From Chrysophaeum taylorii (Eukaryota > Sar > Pelagophyceae > Pelagomonadales > Pelagomonadaceae), in assembly GCA_029834535.1 (NCBI GenBank), contig JAQMWT010000211.1, positions 1-29,537 on the forward strand: DNA of 29,537 bases, written 5' to 3'. Shown here piece after piece: positions 7,985 to 17,819 of this stretch. Numbering within the stretch: the stretch's first letter is position 1; each line of letters opens with the position of its first letter. The position numbers and the translations under genes were made by a program. The notes beneath the pieces are model-generated. The model did not search any database. It saw only the letters and a list, made by a program, of their open reading frames with translations, and was not told where the DNA came from.

Positions 7985-9693
7985 ATGGACCCATCTGCGA
8001 TCACCATTTCACGATTCGATGGATGTCTTCGCACGAGCATCAGTCGCACACATGATCACCCGCTCCCCAACTCTCAGTCAGAGGACGCACTCCTTTCGGC
8101 TGCCGATCCTTATGTCTCACCGCGACCGAGCTTCTGGAAAGCCTTACCCATGGCTGCAGTAACAGACAAAGATTTCGAGAGTTCCGAACGGCCCGCTGAG
8201 CCGCAAACTATGCACGCTTCTATTGCGACCACTTCGGTCCTTTATGTCCCCTTGCATAGCTCTCTTCTGGACGCCACACGCTTGCGCTGCCTCCGGAAAA
8301 TCGATGTTGCGCTCTCAGGGGACATTCTCCGCGCGCACTATACAGACTCGATCCCCCTGTACCGCTTCTGTCAGCATTTTCGCATAACTGGAATGTACAA
8401 CAAATGTTCCACACCAGCTGCCGGCTCCACCACAACATGCACCCAAGTCACGCACGTTGCCTCCCTCAAAAGCGTCTTATCGCTCGGCACGTCACTCCTA
8501 ATTCGAGGACGCATGTCACATGCCCGCACCTTCGAATGCACAACACGCCTATGGGCAACCCTGGTCACTACGGCACTCACTGCTCTGGTCCCCGCATCTC
8601 CGCCATTGAGGATGCACCCAGCATGACTGACCCGTCCATCGTCCTTGGTCCTACTGCACTCACGTACAATGACCCGAGCGAAATCACACTCTCCTTCGGC
8701 GATCCCCCTTTACGATTTCCCGCACTGGACCAAAAGCATTCCAGGCCGGATACTCTCCAGCACGGGATCTCAGCTCACGCGCCCATCTGCACTACCTTGC
8801 AGACAGGTCAGCCGCGCACAACACACCTTTTGGCACTGACTTCGGAACACTCGCATCACGCAATTTTGCTCTTGGAGCGTGACATGCTTCTCGATGCTCT
8901 CCGCGTCACCGCCTTCAACACCTATACACTCGTCACTTCCACCGACACTCCGCGCCGCCACGTGTCTCACGACCTTCCGATCACCGACCTAGGTCGATCG
9001 CGCCCGCACCACGTCGCGCACGCCTTACGAGGGCGCATTTCGATTGGTGATCTCACAGGTCCTTCGATGCATTCTCCGACGTCCGACTTTGAAGTTACGA
9101 GTCACTTTATGGCAATCCCCAATGCCAAGACGTCGGAAGCCGCGCAATCATGTCTCTGGAACTCCACAGCCACAGAAACTGCCGGACAAGAAAGCACACA
9201 GCTCCCCACAGCTGCTCAAAAGCTACTTATAGTCTCGCACATAGCACCGAGTACTATCTCGCAGTCTCTATTGGATGACAAGACGAAAAATAAGACCACA
9301 AAAGCTAACTACACCAATCAGCCCATTGATGTAGCAGACGAGACAATGCAAACCAACTGTACAGCACGGTTCCAGACTATGCAGACGATGCCCAGGTCCA
9401 ACGCTCAATTGCTCGACCACGCACACATTCTGTCACCCGACCTTGCACTGCTACCGGTTCCTGTCTCATTCATAGCTGATGCACCCCATCCGATGGATCA
9501 GTCCTTCAGATATGTCCCGCCCACAGAAGCACACCGCCGGACACACAGGTACATCATGAAGATACAGGCAAGCGCACCACGATCACGCGCACTATCACGC
9601 GCACTAGCTCATTGCGCCTATCTGATCACGATGAGACGAAGCGACAGCTTTGCTTGCCCCCTTCGCCTCTGGAAGACAAAGGCCGCCTTCTAG
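7985..9693 (+). pseudogene. E1 ORF2 region, frameshifted relative to E2
   Basis: Read in one frame to about 8435 (SEDALLSAADPYVSPRPSFW, then SSLLDATRLRCLRKIDVALS) and in the next frame to TAG 9691-9693 (MHPSHARCLPQKRLIARHVT ... LRGRISIGDLTGPSMHSPTS). The E2 copy keeps both halves in a single frame (14518-12986); there CACAAACATG replaces CACAACATG of E1, so a 1-base deletion near 8436 explains the shift. The same protein is therefore conserved between copies, which argues it is real and not only a by-product of C-rich DNA. No known domain recognised; the sequence is rich in His, Thr, Ser and Pro. Confidence 0.5.
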
Positions 9694-9786
9694 CCTCCCA
9701 GGCACCTGACCCGTCCCCATCGCTGCAATCCGCATTAGCACAGACGATCTCGCCTCCCTGCACGACTGCAGATCAAGCACAAGCCA

Positions 9787-11466
9787 ATGTCCGCACTCTG
9801 CAGAGTTATGCGCACCCACTGGAATCTTACCAGCACGGCTACCTCAGCCAGGCAGGTCACTGCACCACCTCGGTCTCCTTTGACACCAGGTGAGCGTATC
9901 GCTCATTCGCGATCACCTCACGTCATCTATTGGACGACTATGATCTCGAGCATGAACTCACCGCAACGCTTGAGTCATACCAAAAAAGTATCCTACTTTG
10001 GAGTCACCTCAGCCACTTCCACAGAAACTTTGGCCACCAGACGCTACCCATGTGCTCATGGTTTCTCCATTGGTTCCTCCAGAGCTTTTGACTGCAGCAG
10101 AGACAATATGCAGCCTTTCCATGCGACTTTTCTCGCATTCTCGTTTGGGACACAAGCATTTCCTTCATGTCAGATAGTTACGCTCATAGTACCGCCACAA
10201 ACGGCAACCAAGATAGACGTGGACTGCGTTCCACCCTCATCTCTGAGCGCTACCCCCGACATGCTGCTCCCGGCACTAATAGCCAGTCCCATCACGTCTG
10301 ATTCAGCTCCCATCGCCTTGTATGACGTCATACGTCATATTCCGATTACAGCCCAGACACCGCACAGGCTTCTATGCACTCGCGACGGCACGCTCACCGC
10401 CCCTCTCGGTTTGGACTACCGACATTGCGCCATCCCCATGGTACACTCGCAGTCAACCGAGATGCACGCTCGCTTGTCGCACAGTACGATGCCCGAACAC
10501 CTTTTGATTCATGATACGCAGAACACTGTCGTCTCAGCCACCGCTGAAGCGCCTCCTCCGACCGCCGCCCGGCTCTGCGCTCGTTCCGCAACCATGGTCT
10601 CTCCGTCTCACCGGCCATTCGAAGATTTCACCCAGTTCGAATTACGAGGGCGCATTAGTTTTCCACCGACGACAAGATTCGTTTCGATTCGTATCAGTCA
10701 TGCCTCCTATGGCGACTCTGGCTACATCGGAGCTCAATTCAAGGCACGTACCGAAGTCCCTCTTCCTAAGGACCTCTGTCACACGCCAAGACCGGATGAG
10801 CATTCGTCGTTCCTCCCCGCTTCAACGCGACTCCCGACGACCAAATCCCCGACGATTTGTGATGACACTAAGCTCCGTCATCAATGCAATTCCGAGCCTC
10901 CCACCCTCTTCCGTCAGTCTCTTTCAGGTCACACCTCTCAAGTTTCAGCTCACTCTATTCTATCCTGCATGCGGTCATATGCAAACAAAGTTATGTCACG
11001 CCAACGCCACATGTCGCAGTTATCGCCAGTCTCGCGCAATAAATTCCCGCCACTACATGATAGCCGCACGCAGAGTCCTTTGCTCACCTCCTTTAACGTC
11101 CCTCCCAGCACTATGCTTGACGTTTTAGCTCTGCACCACGATGGTTCGGTTACAACACAACTTCACGCGACATCCTCGCCCAGTTCTGATCATGTTTCGC
11201 ATCTGTCGACGTTACTGTCCGAATTCTGCTTCGGACGCAGCTCAGACTGCACTCGCGTGTTACGCTCTTATGCCGCACCCGGTTCGCTCCTCTTTGTTCA
11301 CAATGCAGGTTCCATCTTGCAGAACTCTGAGCCCAACAGCCGCCATTGCGATTCGCACCCAGTCGACACTTTCCATAGCACCCGCGAGGATACCCCCAAT
11401 CCCCACAGGCGGGACACGCGCTCTGCTCTCAGCATTCTACCGGATGTCACTGCCGCACACCGCTAG
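9787..11466 (+). pseudogene. E1 ORF2 region, middle part
   Basis: A 559-codon frame that continues the composition of the preceding region. It contains ELRGRISFPP near 10640, echoing LRGRI at 9027 and IRGRM at about 8507, so LRGRI-like words recur through the protein. The stretch 9694-9893 reads better in another frame (PLEDKGRLLASQAPDPS), so there is probably an indel near 9690 and another near 9890. E2 ends before this part, so there is no second copy to confirm the frame. No domain recognised, and part of the openness may come from the C-rich composition. Confidence 0.35.
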
Positions 11467-11650
11467 CCCCACCCAGTTGTGTTACGAATCAAGGGAAGTC
11501 AACTGCCATGCCTATCTCTACCTTCATTCCCGCACACTCGCTGCTAGCCACAGTCTCGCATGACCCTTATCGGACAGTTCTCACATTATGGACATTACCT
11601 AATATCATGTTCATTCTTCGGACATCGCCCGTCCACAGATTAATCCCCTC

Positions 11651-12607
11651 TTGAAACATACGCTACCTACTCGCTGTATACTGTACAGCTCTCGCATATC
11701 GACCACACCCGTCTGTCGAATGTCACCCCTTTCAGTCACTGCACGACTCACCAAGGATGCACCACGCACCCTCGCGCTTGTACATCAAAGGAAGTTTGAT
11801 TCTGGTGAAAACGACTCCGGATATGAAATGAATACTGGATCAGTCGATTGTCACGACTCAGGATTACTTTGCCGAAAGGAACACGAAAGACGCGACTCCG
11901 ACCATACCTTCAAAGTCAACTCTCCCCCAGGCAAGGACAATATCTTCGAACCGTCCATCGCCTTCAGGCATTTTCTTCTGTTGCCCAACTCTTCGGCATC
12001 TTCTGCACAGGACACACGCCTGTATCCACGATCATACGCGATACACTCGCAAACCTCAGCCCCAGTGCAATCATCTTTCGATGATAGCAAGTGGCAACCT
12101 CCACCAGACCACAACTCCAAGTCTACAGCAAGTTTAGAGTTTTCATATTTATGGCCACCCCCAGACAACTTTATCCCGATATCAACATCACACCATGATT
12201 ATCCGCATGTTATTTTAGACGCTCATAGTTTAGCTTCAGCTGGCCCACGCTACACTCAGGACGACAGCTTCGACACGTATGTGACAGGCAATTCTGGTTC
12301 TCTAATCTTCCAGGAACAGCTTCGCCTTACCCGCTATCGCTACGACGATTACCTTACCATGTCGAAACCGATTTGGTTGAATGGTCATATCTCTTCATGG
12401 GATAACGCTGCCACTCAGTCACATCGTCACACCTTTACTAGCCCAACTTTAGTCACAATAGAATCTCATCCCTATGGCCACTCTCACTATTCGCCTTTCG
12501 ATCAATCATTGGTCTGCTCCACAATTCACGACTGCCTGACCCATGATCTCTACTGTTGTTATCAGTTAGACCACTCGTTCTACTACGAGGATTCTCCAGC
12601 CACTTAG
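11651..12607 (+). pseudogene. E1 ORF2 region, C-terminal part
   Basis: A 318-codon frame ending at TAG 12605-12607, about 300 bp before the right terminal repeat. It is rich in Ser, Tyr, His and Asp (SFDTYVTGNSGSLIFQEQL, RYRYDDYLTMSKPIWLNGH) and less Pro-rich than ORF1. An internal 1-base shift from the previous segment is likely. I see no catalytic motif. The remaining 12608-12901 holds no frame I can support. Confidence 0.35.
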
Positions 12608-12901
12608 GATTTATCCACCGGCACGCACCGTCGTCATATGTCACGAAACACCCATGACTTCCTGCATACAACTTTCGACTTCAACTATGACATTAGTACA
12701 CTCGCTTATTCTTCACGATATTGTCATTACATCCTTGTTTCATCCGCCACTGAACATGATGATGGTCTGATCTCTCGTACAGAATTCGCCATACTTTGCC
12801 ATTAGCTCACCTCGCATCTTCCTCCACGTCTCCTCTTCCTTACGATCGATGCCTTTTTCCTTCTTGACCATTCGCCTCCTCATGCAATATCCTTTTCAGT
12901 T

Positions 12902-12980
12902 TAGAGAACAGTAAAAATCACTGTGCCTCTGGTAGAGAATGGTGGCAGTGGTAGTGCCGCCTTTCGTCCTGTCCTCTAAC
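12902..12980 (-). repeat. E1 right terminal repeat, outer part missing
   Basis: Inverted copy of the inner left terminus: TAGAGAACAGTAAAAATCAC ... TCTGGTAGAGAA, then GTGGCAGTGGTAGTGCCGCC and CGTCCTGTCCTCTAAC. At 12981 the sequence switches abruptly to the truncated 3' end of E2. Confidence 0.75.
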
Positions 12981-12985
12981 AGAGA

Positions 12986-14518
12986 CTACGAGATAGTACT
13001 GGTTGCTATGTGCGAGTCTTTAAGTAGCTTTTGAGCAGCTGTCGAGAGCTGAGTGCTCTCTTGTCTGGCAGTTTCTGTTGCTTTGGAGTTCCAGAGACAT
13101 GACTGCGCAGCTTCAGACGTCTTGGCATTGGGGATTGCCATAAAGTAACTCGCAAGTTCAAAGTCGGACGTCGGAAAATGCATCGAAAGACCTGTGAGGT
13201 CACCAATTAAAATACGCCCTCGTAAGGCGAGCGCGTCGTGGTGCGGGCGCGAGCGACTTATGTTGGTGATTTGAAGGTCGTGAGATACGTTGCGGCGCGG
13301 AGTGTCGGTGGAAATGACGAGTGTCGTGGTGTTAGAGGCGGTGACGCGGAGAGCATCGACAAGCGTGTCATGCTCCAAGAGCGAAAGCGCGTGATGCGCG
13401 TGGTCCGAAGTCAGTGCCAAAAGGAGTGTGGCTCGCGGCTGACCTGTCTGCAAGGTAGGGCGGATGGGCACGTGAGCTGAGATCCCGTGGTGGAGAGTAT
13501 CCGGCCTGAAATGCTTGGGGTCCAGTGCGGGAATTCGAAAAGAGGGGTCGCCGAAGGAGAGTGCAGTTGAACCAAAGGCGATGTAAGGGTCAGTCCTGCT
13601 GGGTGCATCCTCAATAGCGGAGATGCTGGGACCAGAGCGGTGAGTGCCGGAGTGACCAGGGTTGCCCTTAGGCGTGTAGAGCATTCGAAGGTGCGGGCAT
13701 GTAACATGCGTCCTCAAATGAGGAGTGACGTGCTGAGCGATAAGACGCTTTTGAGGGAGGCAACGTACGTGACTTGGGTGCATGTTTGTGGTGGAGCCGG
13801 CAGCTGGCGTGGAACGTTTGTCGTGCATTCCAGTGATGCGAAAATGCTTACAGAAGTGGTTCAGTTGAAGCGAGTCTGTGCATAGTGCGCGGAGAATGTT
13901 TCCTGAGAGCGCAACGTCGATTTTCCGGAGGCAGCGCAAGCGTGTGGCGTCCAGAAGAGAGCTATGCAAGGGGACAAACAGGACCGATGTGGTCGCAATG
14001 GAATCGTGCATAGTTTGCGGCTGATCGGGTCGTTCAGAACTCTCGAAATCTGTGTCTGTTACTGCAGCCATGGGGAAAGCTTTCCAGAGGCTTGGTCGCG
14101 GTGAAACAATAGGATCGGCAGTCAAAAGGAGTGCGTCCTCTGACCGAAAGTTAGGGAGCGGGTGATCGGGTGCTGCGACTGGTGCTCGTGCGAAGACATC
14201 CATCAAATCGTTACAATGTGGTCGCAGATGGGTCCATGCAACCTGCCGAGCAGTGTCATCCAGTGCATCCAACCGAGAAGGTGGATGGTGGGTGCAGCAG
14301 CAAGCGCCGGTGAGCGGCAGTGCGCGCCTGTCTTCGAGGAGGGGAGGCGGCGAGGCGGAACCAGCTTCGAAGTGATCGGGAGCTGCTGATCGAGAGATAT
14401 CGAATAAGGTGGGAATGCCTTGTGAATCTGGGCTGATACCTGCAGGAGCGGTGAGTGCCTGCGAGTATGTTGACCGTGGGACCGTTGACAGCGTGTCTTG
14501 TCCTTGTGGATTCGGCAT
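12986..14518 (-). CDS. E2 ORF2, 510 codons, truncated at its C-terminus
   Basis: A single open frame that joins segments which are in different frames in E1, so it is the best available version of this part of the protein. It starts around MPNPQGQDTL, contains SRSAAPDHFEAGS, a stretch CCCTHHPPSRLDALDD that E1 partly lost, SSLLDATRLRCLRKIDVALS and LRGRILIGDLTGLSMHFPTS. The Met at 14518 is probably internal, because homologous E1 sequence continues upstream in frame with ORF1. The end is artificial, where E2 breaks against the E1 terminus. No known family. Confidence 0.5.
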   Translation of the reverse strand: MPNPQGQDTLSTVPRSTYSQALTAPAGISPDSQGIPTLFDISRSAAPDHFEAGSASPPPLLEDRRALPLTGACCCTHHPPSRLDALDDTARQVAWTHLRPHCNDLMDVFARAPVAAPDHPLPNFRSEDALLLTADPIVSPRPSLWKAFPMAAVTDTDFESSERPDQPQTMHDSIATTSVLFVPLHSSLLDATRLRCLRKIDVALSGNILRALCTDSLQLNHFCKHFRITGMHDKRSTPAAGSTTNMHPSHVRCLPQKRLIAQHVTPHLRTHVTCPHLRMLYTPKGNPGHSGTHRSGPSISAIEDAPSRTDPYIAFGSTALSFGDPSFRIPALDPKHFRPDTLHHGISAHVPIRPTLQTGQPRATLLLALTSDHAHHALSLLEHDTLVDALRVTASNTTTLVISTDTPRRNVSHDLQITNISRSRPHHDALALRGRILIGDLTGLSMHFPTSDFELASYFMAIPNAKTSEAAQSCLWNSKATETARQESTQLSTAAQKLLKDSHIATSTIS

Positions 14519-14865
14519 TGCGGGGTCATTGGTGGTGCTTGGATCAGGCGGCTGCTATGGAATGGTCGAAGATACCATCTTCGAGGCGTGTGAAGTGGGT
14601 CTTGCTTCTTCGCTGTATGCATCATACCAGGGGACTGAATCAGAGGGGATGTTGTCAGTGGCCTGCGGCTCTTGTGCCCGGTGCATGGAATACGGCGGAG
14701 CCTTAGGTTCTTGGGTGTGGTTGCCATAGTCGATGTAGGCATAATACTCGGGAACATCTAGAGGTGTCTTGTTCTTTGACTTGTCAAAAGTGGGAACGAG
14801 GTGGCTTGGTGTTTCTTCGACAAGATTGCTTCCTGGGCCGTTGTGGCCGAAGAGATAAGAAGTCC

Positions 14866-16563
14866 TTATGCATGTCTTAGCAGCATGATGGTGAGCGTGA
14901 CCATACTGTCTTTTGATAATTCGGAACTTGTCGACTCTTGATGTGGGTGGTCTTGATTCTTGGTGGGACTTTGCACGTGGAGATCGTCGCTGGTGGTAGG
15001 GGTACGGTCGCCGGTGTTGGAGGTACACCCTCGCAACTCGGACGCGGGGATGTGGTCGAGTTGGAATGAACCAGGTAGCTGATATGGCGAGCGGGTGCAA
15101 AGGGGTTCAGGGGGTGCCAAAGAGGCGAAGAGTGAGTGGGTAGATGAGGAGGGGCCAGAGATGGCGGGGGGTTGAGAACAGAGAGACGGAGTGGGTGGCG
15201 AACCAGCAGAACCAGGAGAACCAGGTCCGGGGCATCCGTGGAGGTGGTGATGATACTCGGGGAGAATCGGGGGCGAGGCATTGGAGGTTGGTTCGGAAGG
15301 GGATGAAGGTTGGTTGTGGATGGGGAAAGGAGGTGTAAGATGCGATGCAGCATCTTGGGTGGGGTGAGTGGCATCCAATGAGGTAAGAATGGTTTGGAGG
15401 ACGGCGCTGGTTTCAAGGTGGGAGCTGCGGATGTCAGCGTGGGCAGTTTCGAGTGCCTTGAGCTGGGTGTGGGTGAGATGGAGGTCGGCTTGGATGGCGA
15501 GCTGGGCAGTGGCGAAAGCCAGGGTGGCGTCGGTGGTGGTGAGTTGGTTGGCTGCGGAGGAGAAAGCGTCATCCCTGCGAATGAGCGTGGCCTTGGTTGC
15601 GGCCAATTCAGCGGTTTGGGAGCGGAATGCAGCCGTAGTGGCGGCCAACTCGCGTTGGAGCGCAGACGGAGTTGCATTGGAACTTCGAGAAAGGAGGTGG
15701 AGTGTTGCTCGAGTGGGGGCGGATGAATGGTCGTAGTCGTGGAATGCATAGTCACGCGGTTGGAGGGGCGAATCGTAGGAACAGCGACTTTCGAAAGGTG
15801 ATGAAGGTCTGTCAGGAGGGTCCGATGGTGGGGCGGCAGGAACTTGAGCCGCGGAGGGAGCTGTGGTGGAAATGGAAGTGCCGGGGCCGTCGTGGCCGTA
15901 GGTGGCATGGTCTTGTGGATGGAGAGGAAAGTCCGGAGGAGAGTGACTTACGGAAGATGATGGATATCGGACAAGGGAATCCGACAGTGGGGCGGCATGA
16001 GCTTGAGCCGCGGTGGGGGCTTGGTCAGGGATGAAGGTGCCGGGGCCGTCATGGCCGTATATGGCATGATCATCAAGAAGATGAGTGGTGCGGCGAGAGG
16101 GTTGACGAGGATGTTGGGGAACTTGTATATGTGGTGTAGCGGGAGTCGTCGATAGTGGGGAGTTAGGCTCCAGTGAAGGAGGTGGAGGCTCCGGTGGGGT
16201 TGGCGGGATGAAGGGAGTCGTGAGGGGAGTTGCCGGAAGAACAGCTTGTTGGGGAACTTGTTCAAGTTGCTCGTCTTGATCGAGTTGCACGTCTTGATCG
16301 AGTTGCTCGTCTTGATCGAGTTGCTCATCTTGAGCTTGGATTACTGTGATTTTGGCTCTGAGATCAGCGTAATCAGCGGCGATTCTGGCTTTGATAATAG
16401 CTTGATCAGCGGCGAGTTGATCCAAGAAATTAGCTTTGCGCCGTTGGCAATCAGCGGCGAACTGAGCAAAGAAATCGGCTTGGAACTGTTGAATGAGAGC
16501 TTGTTGTGTAGCGAATTGCGTTGCTACTTCCAGACTCAGGACTTGTGGGTCGTGAGTCGCCAT
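14866..16563 (-). CDS. E2 ORF1: Pro-rich, coiled-coil protein
   Basis: Starts at ATG 16563 (MATHDPQVLSLEVATQ), equivalent to E1 ATG 5423. The N-terminal helix differs from E1 (FQADFFAQFAADCQRRKANF) and is followed by several EQLDQD hexapeptides encoded by an 18-bp tandem repeat at about 16268-16335. E1's stretch between the hexapeptides and the Pro-rich part is largely absent here. Two DHA.YGHDGPGT units and the coiled-coil region are kept, then a Pro/Ser part and RGCTSNTGDRTPTTSDD. It stops at 14866, but homology with E1 continues in another frame (15100-14555: DVPEYYAYIDYGNH), so this copy too has a frameshift. Confidence 0.5.
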   Translation of the reverse strand: MATHDPQVLSLEVATQFATQQALIQQFQADFFAQFAADCQRRKANFLDQLAADQAIIKARIAADYADLRAKITVIQAQDEQLDQDEQLDQDVQLDQDEQLEQVPQQAVLPATPLTTPFIPPTPPEPPPPSLEPNSPLSTTPATPHIQVPQHPRQPSRRTTHLLDDHAIYGHDGPGTFIPDQAPTAAQAHAAPLSDSLVRYPSSSVSHSPPDFPLHPQDHATYGHDGPGTSISTTAPSAAQVPAAPPSDPPDRPSSPFESRCSYDSPLQPRDYAFHDYDHSSAPTRATLHLLSRSSNATPSALQRELAATTAAFRSQTAELAATKATLIRRDDAFSSAANQLTTTDATLAFATAQLAIQADLHLTHTQLKALETAHADIRSSHLETSAVLQTILTSLDATHPTQDAASHLTPPFPIHNQPSSPSEPTSNASPPILPEYHHHLHGCPGPGSPGSAGSPPTPSLCSQPPAISGPSSSTHSLFASLAPPEPLCTRSPYQLPGSFQLDHIPASELRGCTSNTGDRTPTTSDDLHVQSPTKNQDHPHQESTSSELSKDSMVTLTIMLLRHA

Positions 16564-16783
16564 CGTTTTCGGGGTTGCGTTTTGCGCGTTGTTGGTTGCC
16601 TTGCACACTTTTTCACACTTTTCACCAGTAGCAAGCGATGAAACTTGACTACGGTCTTAAAACTTTCAGGAACTTCAGGAGATTGCCCTTTTCTGGGAAT
16701 CCTGAGCCTTTGTCCAAGACGTCGATCGAGATCGATGTCTTTCGGAGGACGCTTCTCTACCAGTACCGGACTGGGTCCAAACC

Positions 16784-16970
16784 TAGAGAACTGTAAAAAT
16801 CACTGTGCCTCTGGTAGAGAATGGTGGCAGTGGTAGTACTGCCTTTCGTCCTGTCCTCTAACGACACAAAGAGCAGCACCGTGTGCGACACAGCGATTGA
16901 GTGGTTGTAAGTGTGAATGATGTTAAGGGGGGGGTGGGTTCCAAACCCTAAATGGAATTTTCTATCTCTA
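16784..16970 (-). repeat. E2 terminal repeat, complete (about 187 bp)
   Basis: The only uninterrupted terminal repeat in the window. On the minus strand it runs from TAGAGATAGAAAATTCCA through GGTTTGGAACCCA, a C-run, TCGCTGTGTCGCACACGG, AGAGGACAGGACGAAAGGC and TCTCTACCAGAGGCACAGTG to TGATTTTTACAGTTCTCTA. Confidence 0.8.
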
Positions 16971-17192
16971 CATTTTGCTTCCCTTCTCAACCTATTCCAC
17001 GTTCAACTTCGCGCTCTTTCTCCTTTCTCACTCACACTCACCTGCTACTCTGCTCTACTCTATCTCTCTCATGCACATCGCACACGTCTCATTCCACGCC
17101 TCTTCACAACTCAACGTCTATTTGTCTCTGCCCAGACATTTGTTTTGTTTGTTCCAGATTTCGCTCATCACCGAGTTCAATCAGCGAGGGCG
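16971..17192. other. 222-bp spacer between E2 and E3 termini
   Basis: Pyrimidine-rich on the plus strand (TTTCTCCTTTCTCACTCACACTCACC). It separates two outward-facing E termini. No gene is seen. Confidence 0.5.
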
Positions 17193-17334
17193 TAGAGATA
17201 GAAAATTCCATGTAGGGTTAGGACCACCCCCCCCCTTTATCTCACACTCACACCTAAACACAAACAAATCGCTGTGTCGAACACCGTGCCGCTCTTTGTG
17301 TCGAAAGAGGACAGGACAAGTAGAGTGGCACTAC

Positions 17335-17695
17335 CTAACTAACTAACTAACTTCAGACCTCTCCCGAGCATGGGAGCCAGGCCGGACCGACAGGAGCCAG
17401 TCCGGAATCACGGGCCTGTAGACGAGGGGCGCCGAAAGGTGGGTCGGCGGAGAGTGATCATCAAGCTTGTCGCCATGCGACGAGGAGACCGCGATGTGAC
17501 TGACAACCAACTCGTCGATAACCTTCCGTCTGCGCCCCCCGGCCATACCCCGTCCCACTGCGGACGTTCCGGCTGCCAACCGGCCCGCCCGAGAGGCGAA
17601 TAGGTGCCAACCTACGCCGGGAGGGCGGATGCCCTCGCAAGGCTCAGGATTCATGAGGCACCGTCCTCCATCGCAACCATGCGGTCGGCGAGAGA
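17335..17695 (+). mobile_element. Short interspersed repeat R3 with (CTAA)n end and 8-bp target duplication
   Basis: 361 bp, flanked by GGCACTAC at 17327-17334 and 17696-17703. It opens with CTAACTAACTAACTAACTTC and ends GCGGTCGGCGAGAGA. It is almost the same as R1 (1517-1876), with only scattered substitutions such as GAGGGGCGC for GAGGAGCGC. Excision restores an uninterrupted E terminal repeat, so the insertion boundaries are secure. The 77- and 103-codon frames inside are not supported as genes. Confidence 0.85.
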
Positions 17696-17819
17696 GGCAC
17701 TACCACTGCCACTATTCTATACCAAGAGCACCGTGATTTTTACTGTTCTCTAAGGGGAGAAGAAAGGGTAAGGGAGAGATCGCGTTCTCGACGGACGGAA
17801 TAAGGGTAGGAGTCAGCAG

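Larger units (their letters stand above)
4603..12980 (+). mobile_element. E1: large terminal-inverted-repeat element, about 8.4 kb
   Basis: The left terminus begins TAGAGATAGAAAATTCCA at 4603. The inner left terminal repeat ends at 5201 (TTTTTACTGTTCTCTA), after an inserted short repeat. The same inner sequence recurs inverted at 12902-12980, where the outer part of the right end is lost at the junction with E2. Between them lies one long plus-strand coding region split by indels. The plus strand is strikingly C-rich and G-poor for about 7 kb, which itself lengthens open frames. I find no RT, integrase, DDE transposase, tyrosine recombinase, Rep/helicase or DNA polymerase motif, so the element cannot be placed in a known superfamily. 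Confidence 0.7.
12981..16970 (-). mobile_element. E2: second E-family copy, minus strand, 3'-truncated
   Basis: Its outer terminus ends at 16970 (TTTTCTATCTCTA on the plus strand) and its inner terminal-repeat boundary is at 16784, giving a complete terminal repeat of about 187 bp. Homology with E1 runs from the terminus through ORF1 and into ORF2, to the point equivalent to E1 position about 9268 (GTACTATCTCG.AGTCTCT), and then stops at the E1 right terminus. So E2 lacks its 3' half. E1 and E2 converge tail to tail. Confidence 0.75.

Noticed and set aside
14877..15908. 343-codon alternative minus-strand frame in E2
   Set aside because: Overlaps E2 ORF1 in another frame. It corresponds to the E1 shadow frame at 6795-7541 and parts of mis-framed E1 ORF1, and reflects composition.
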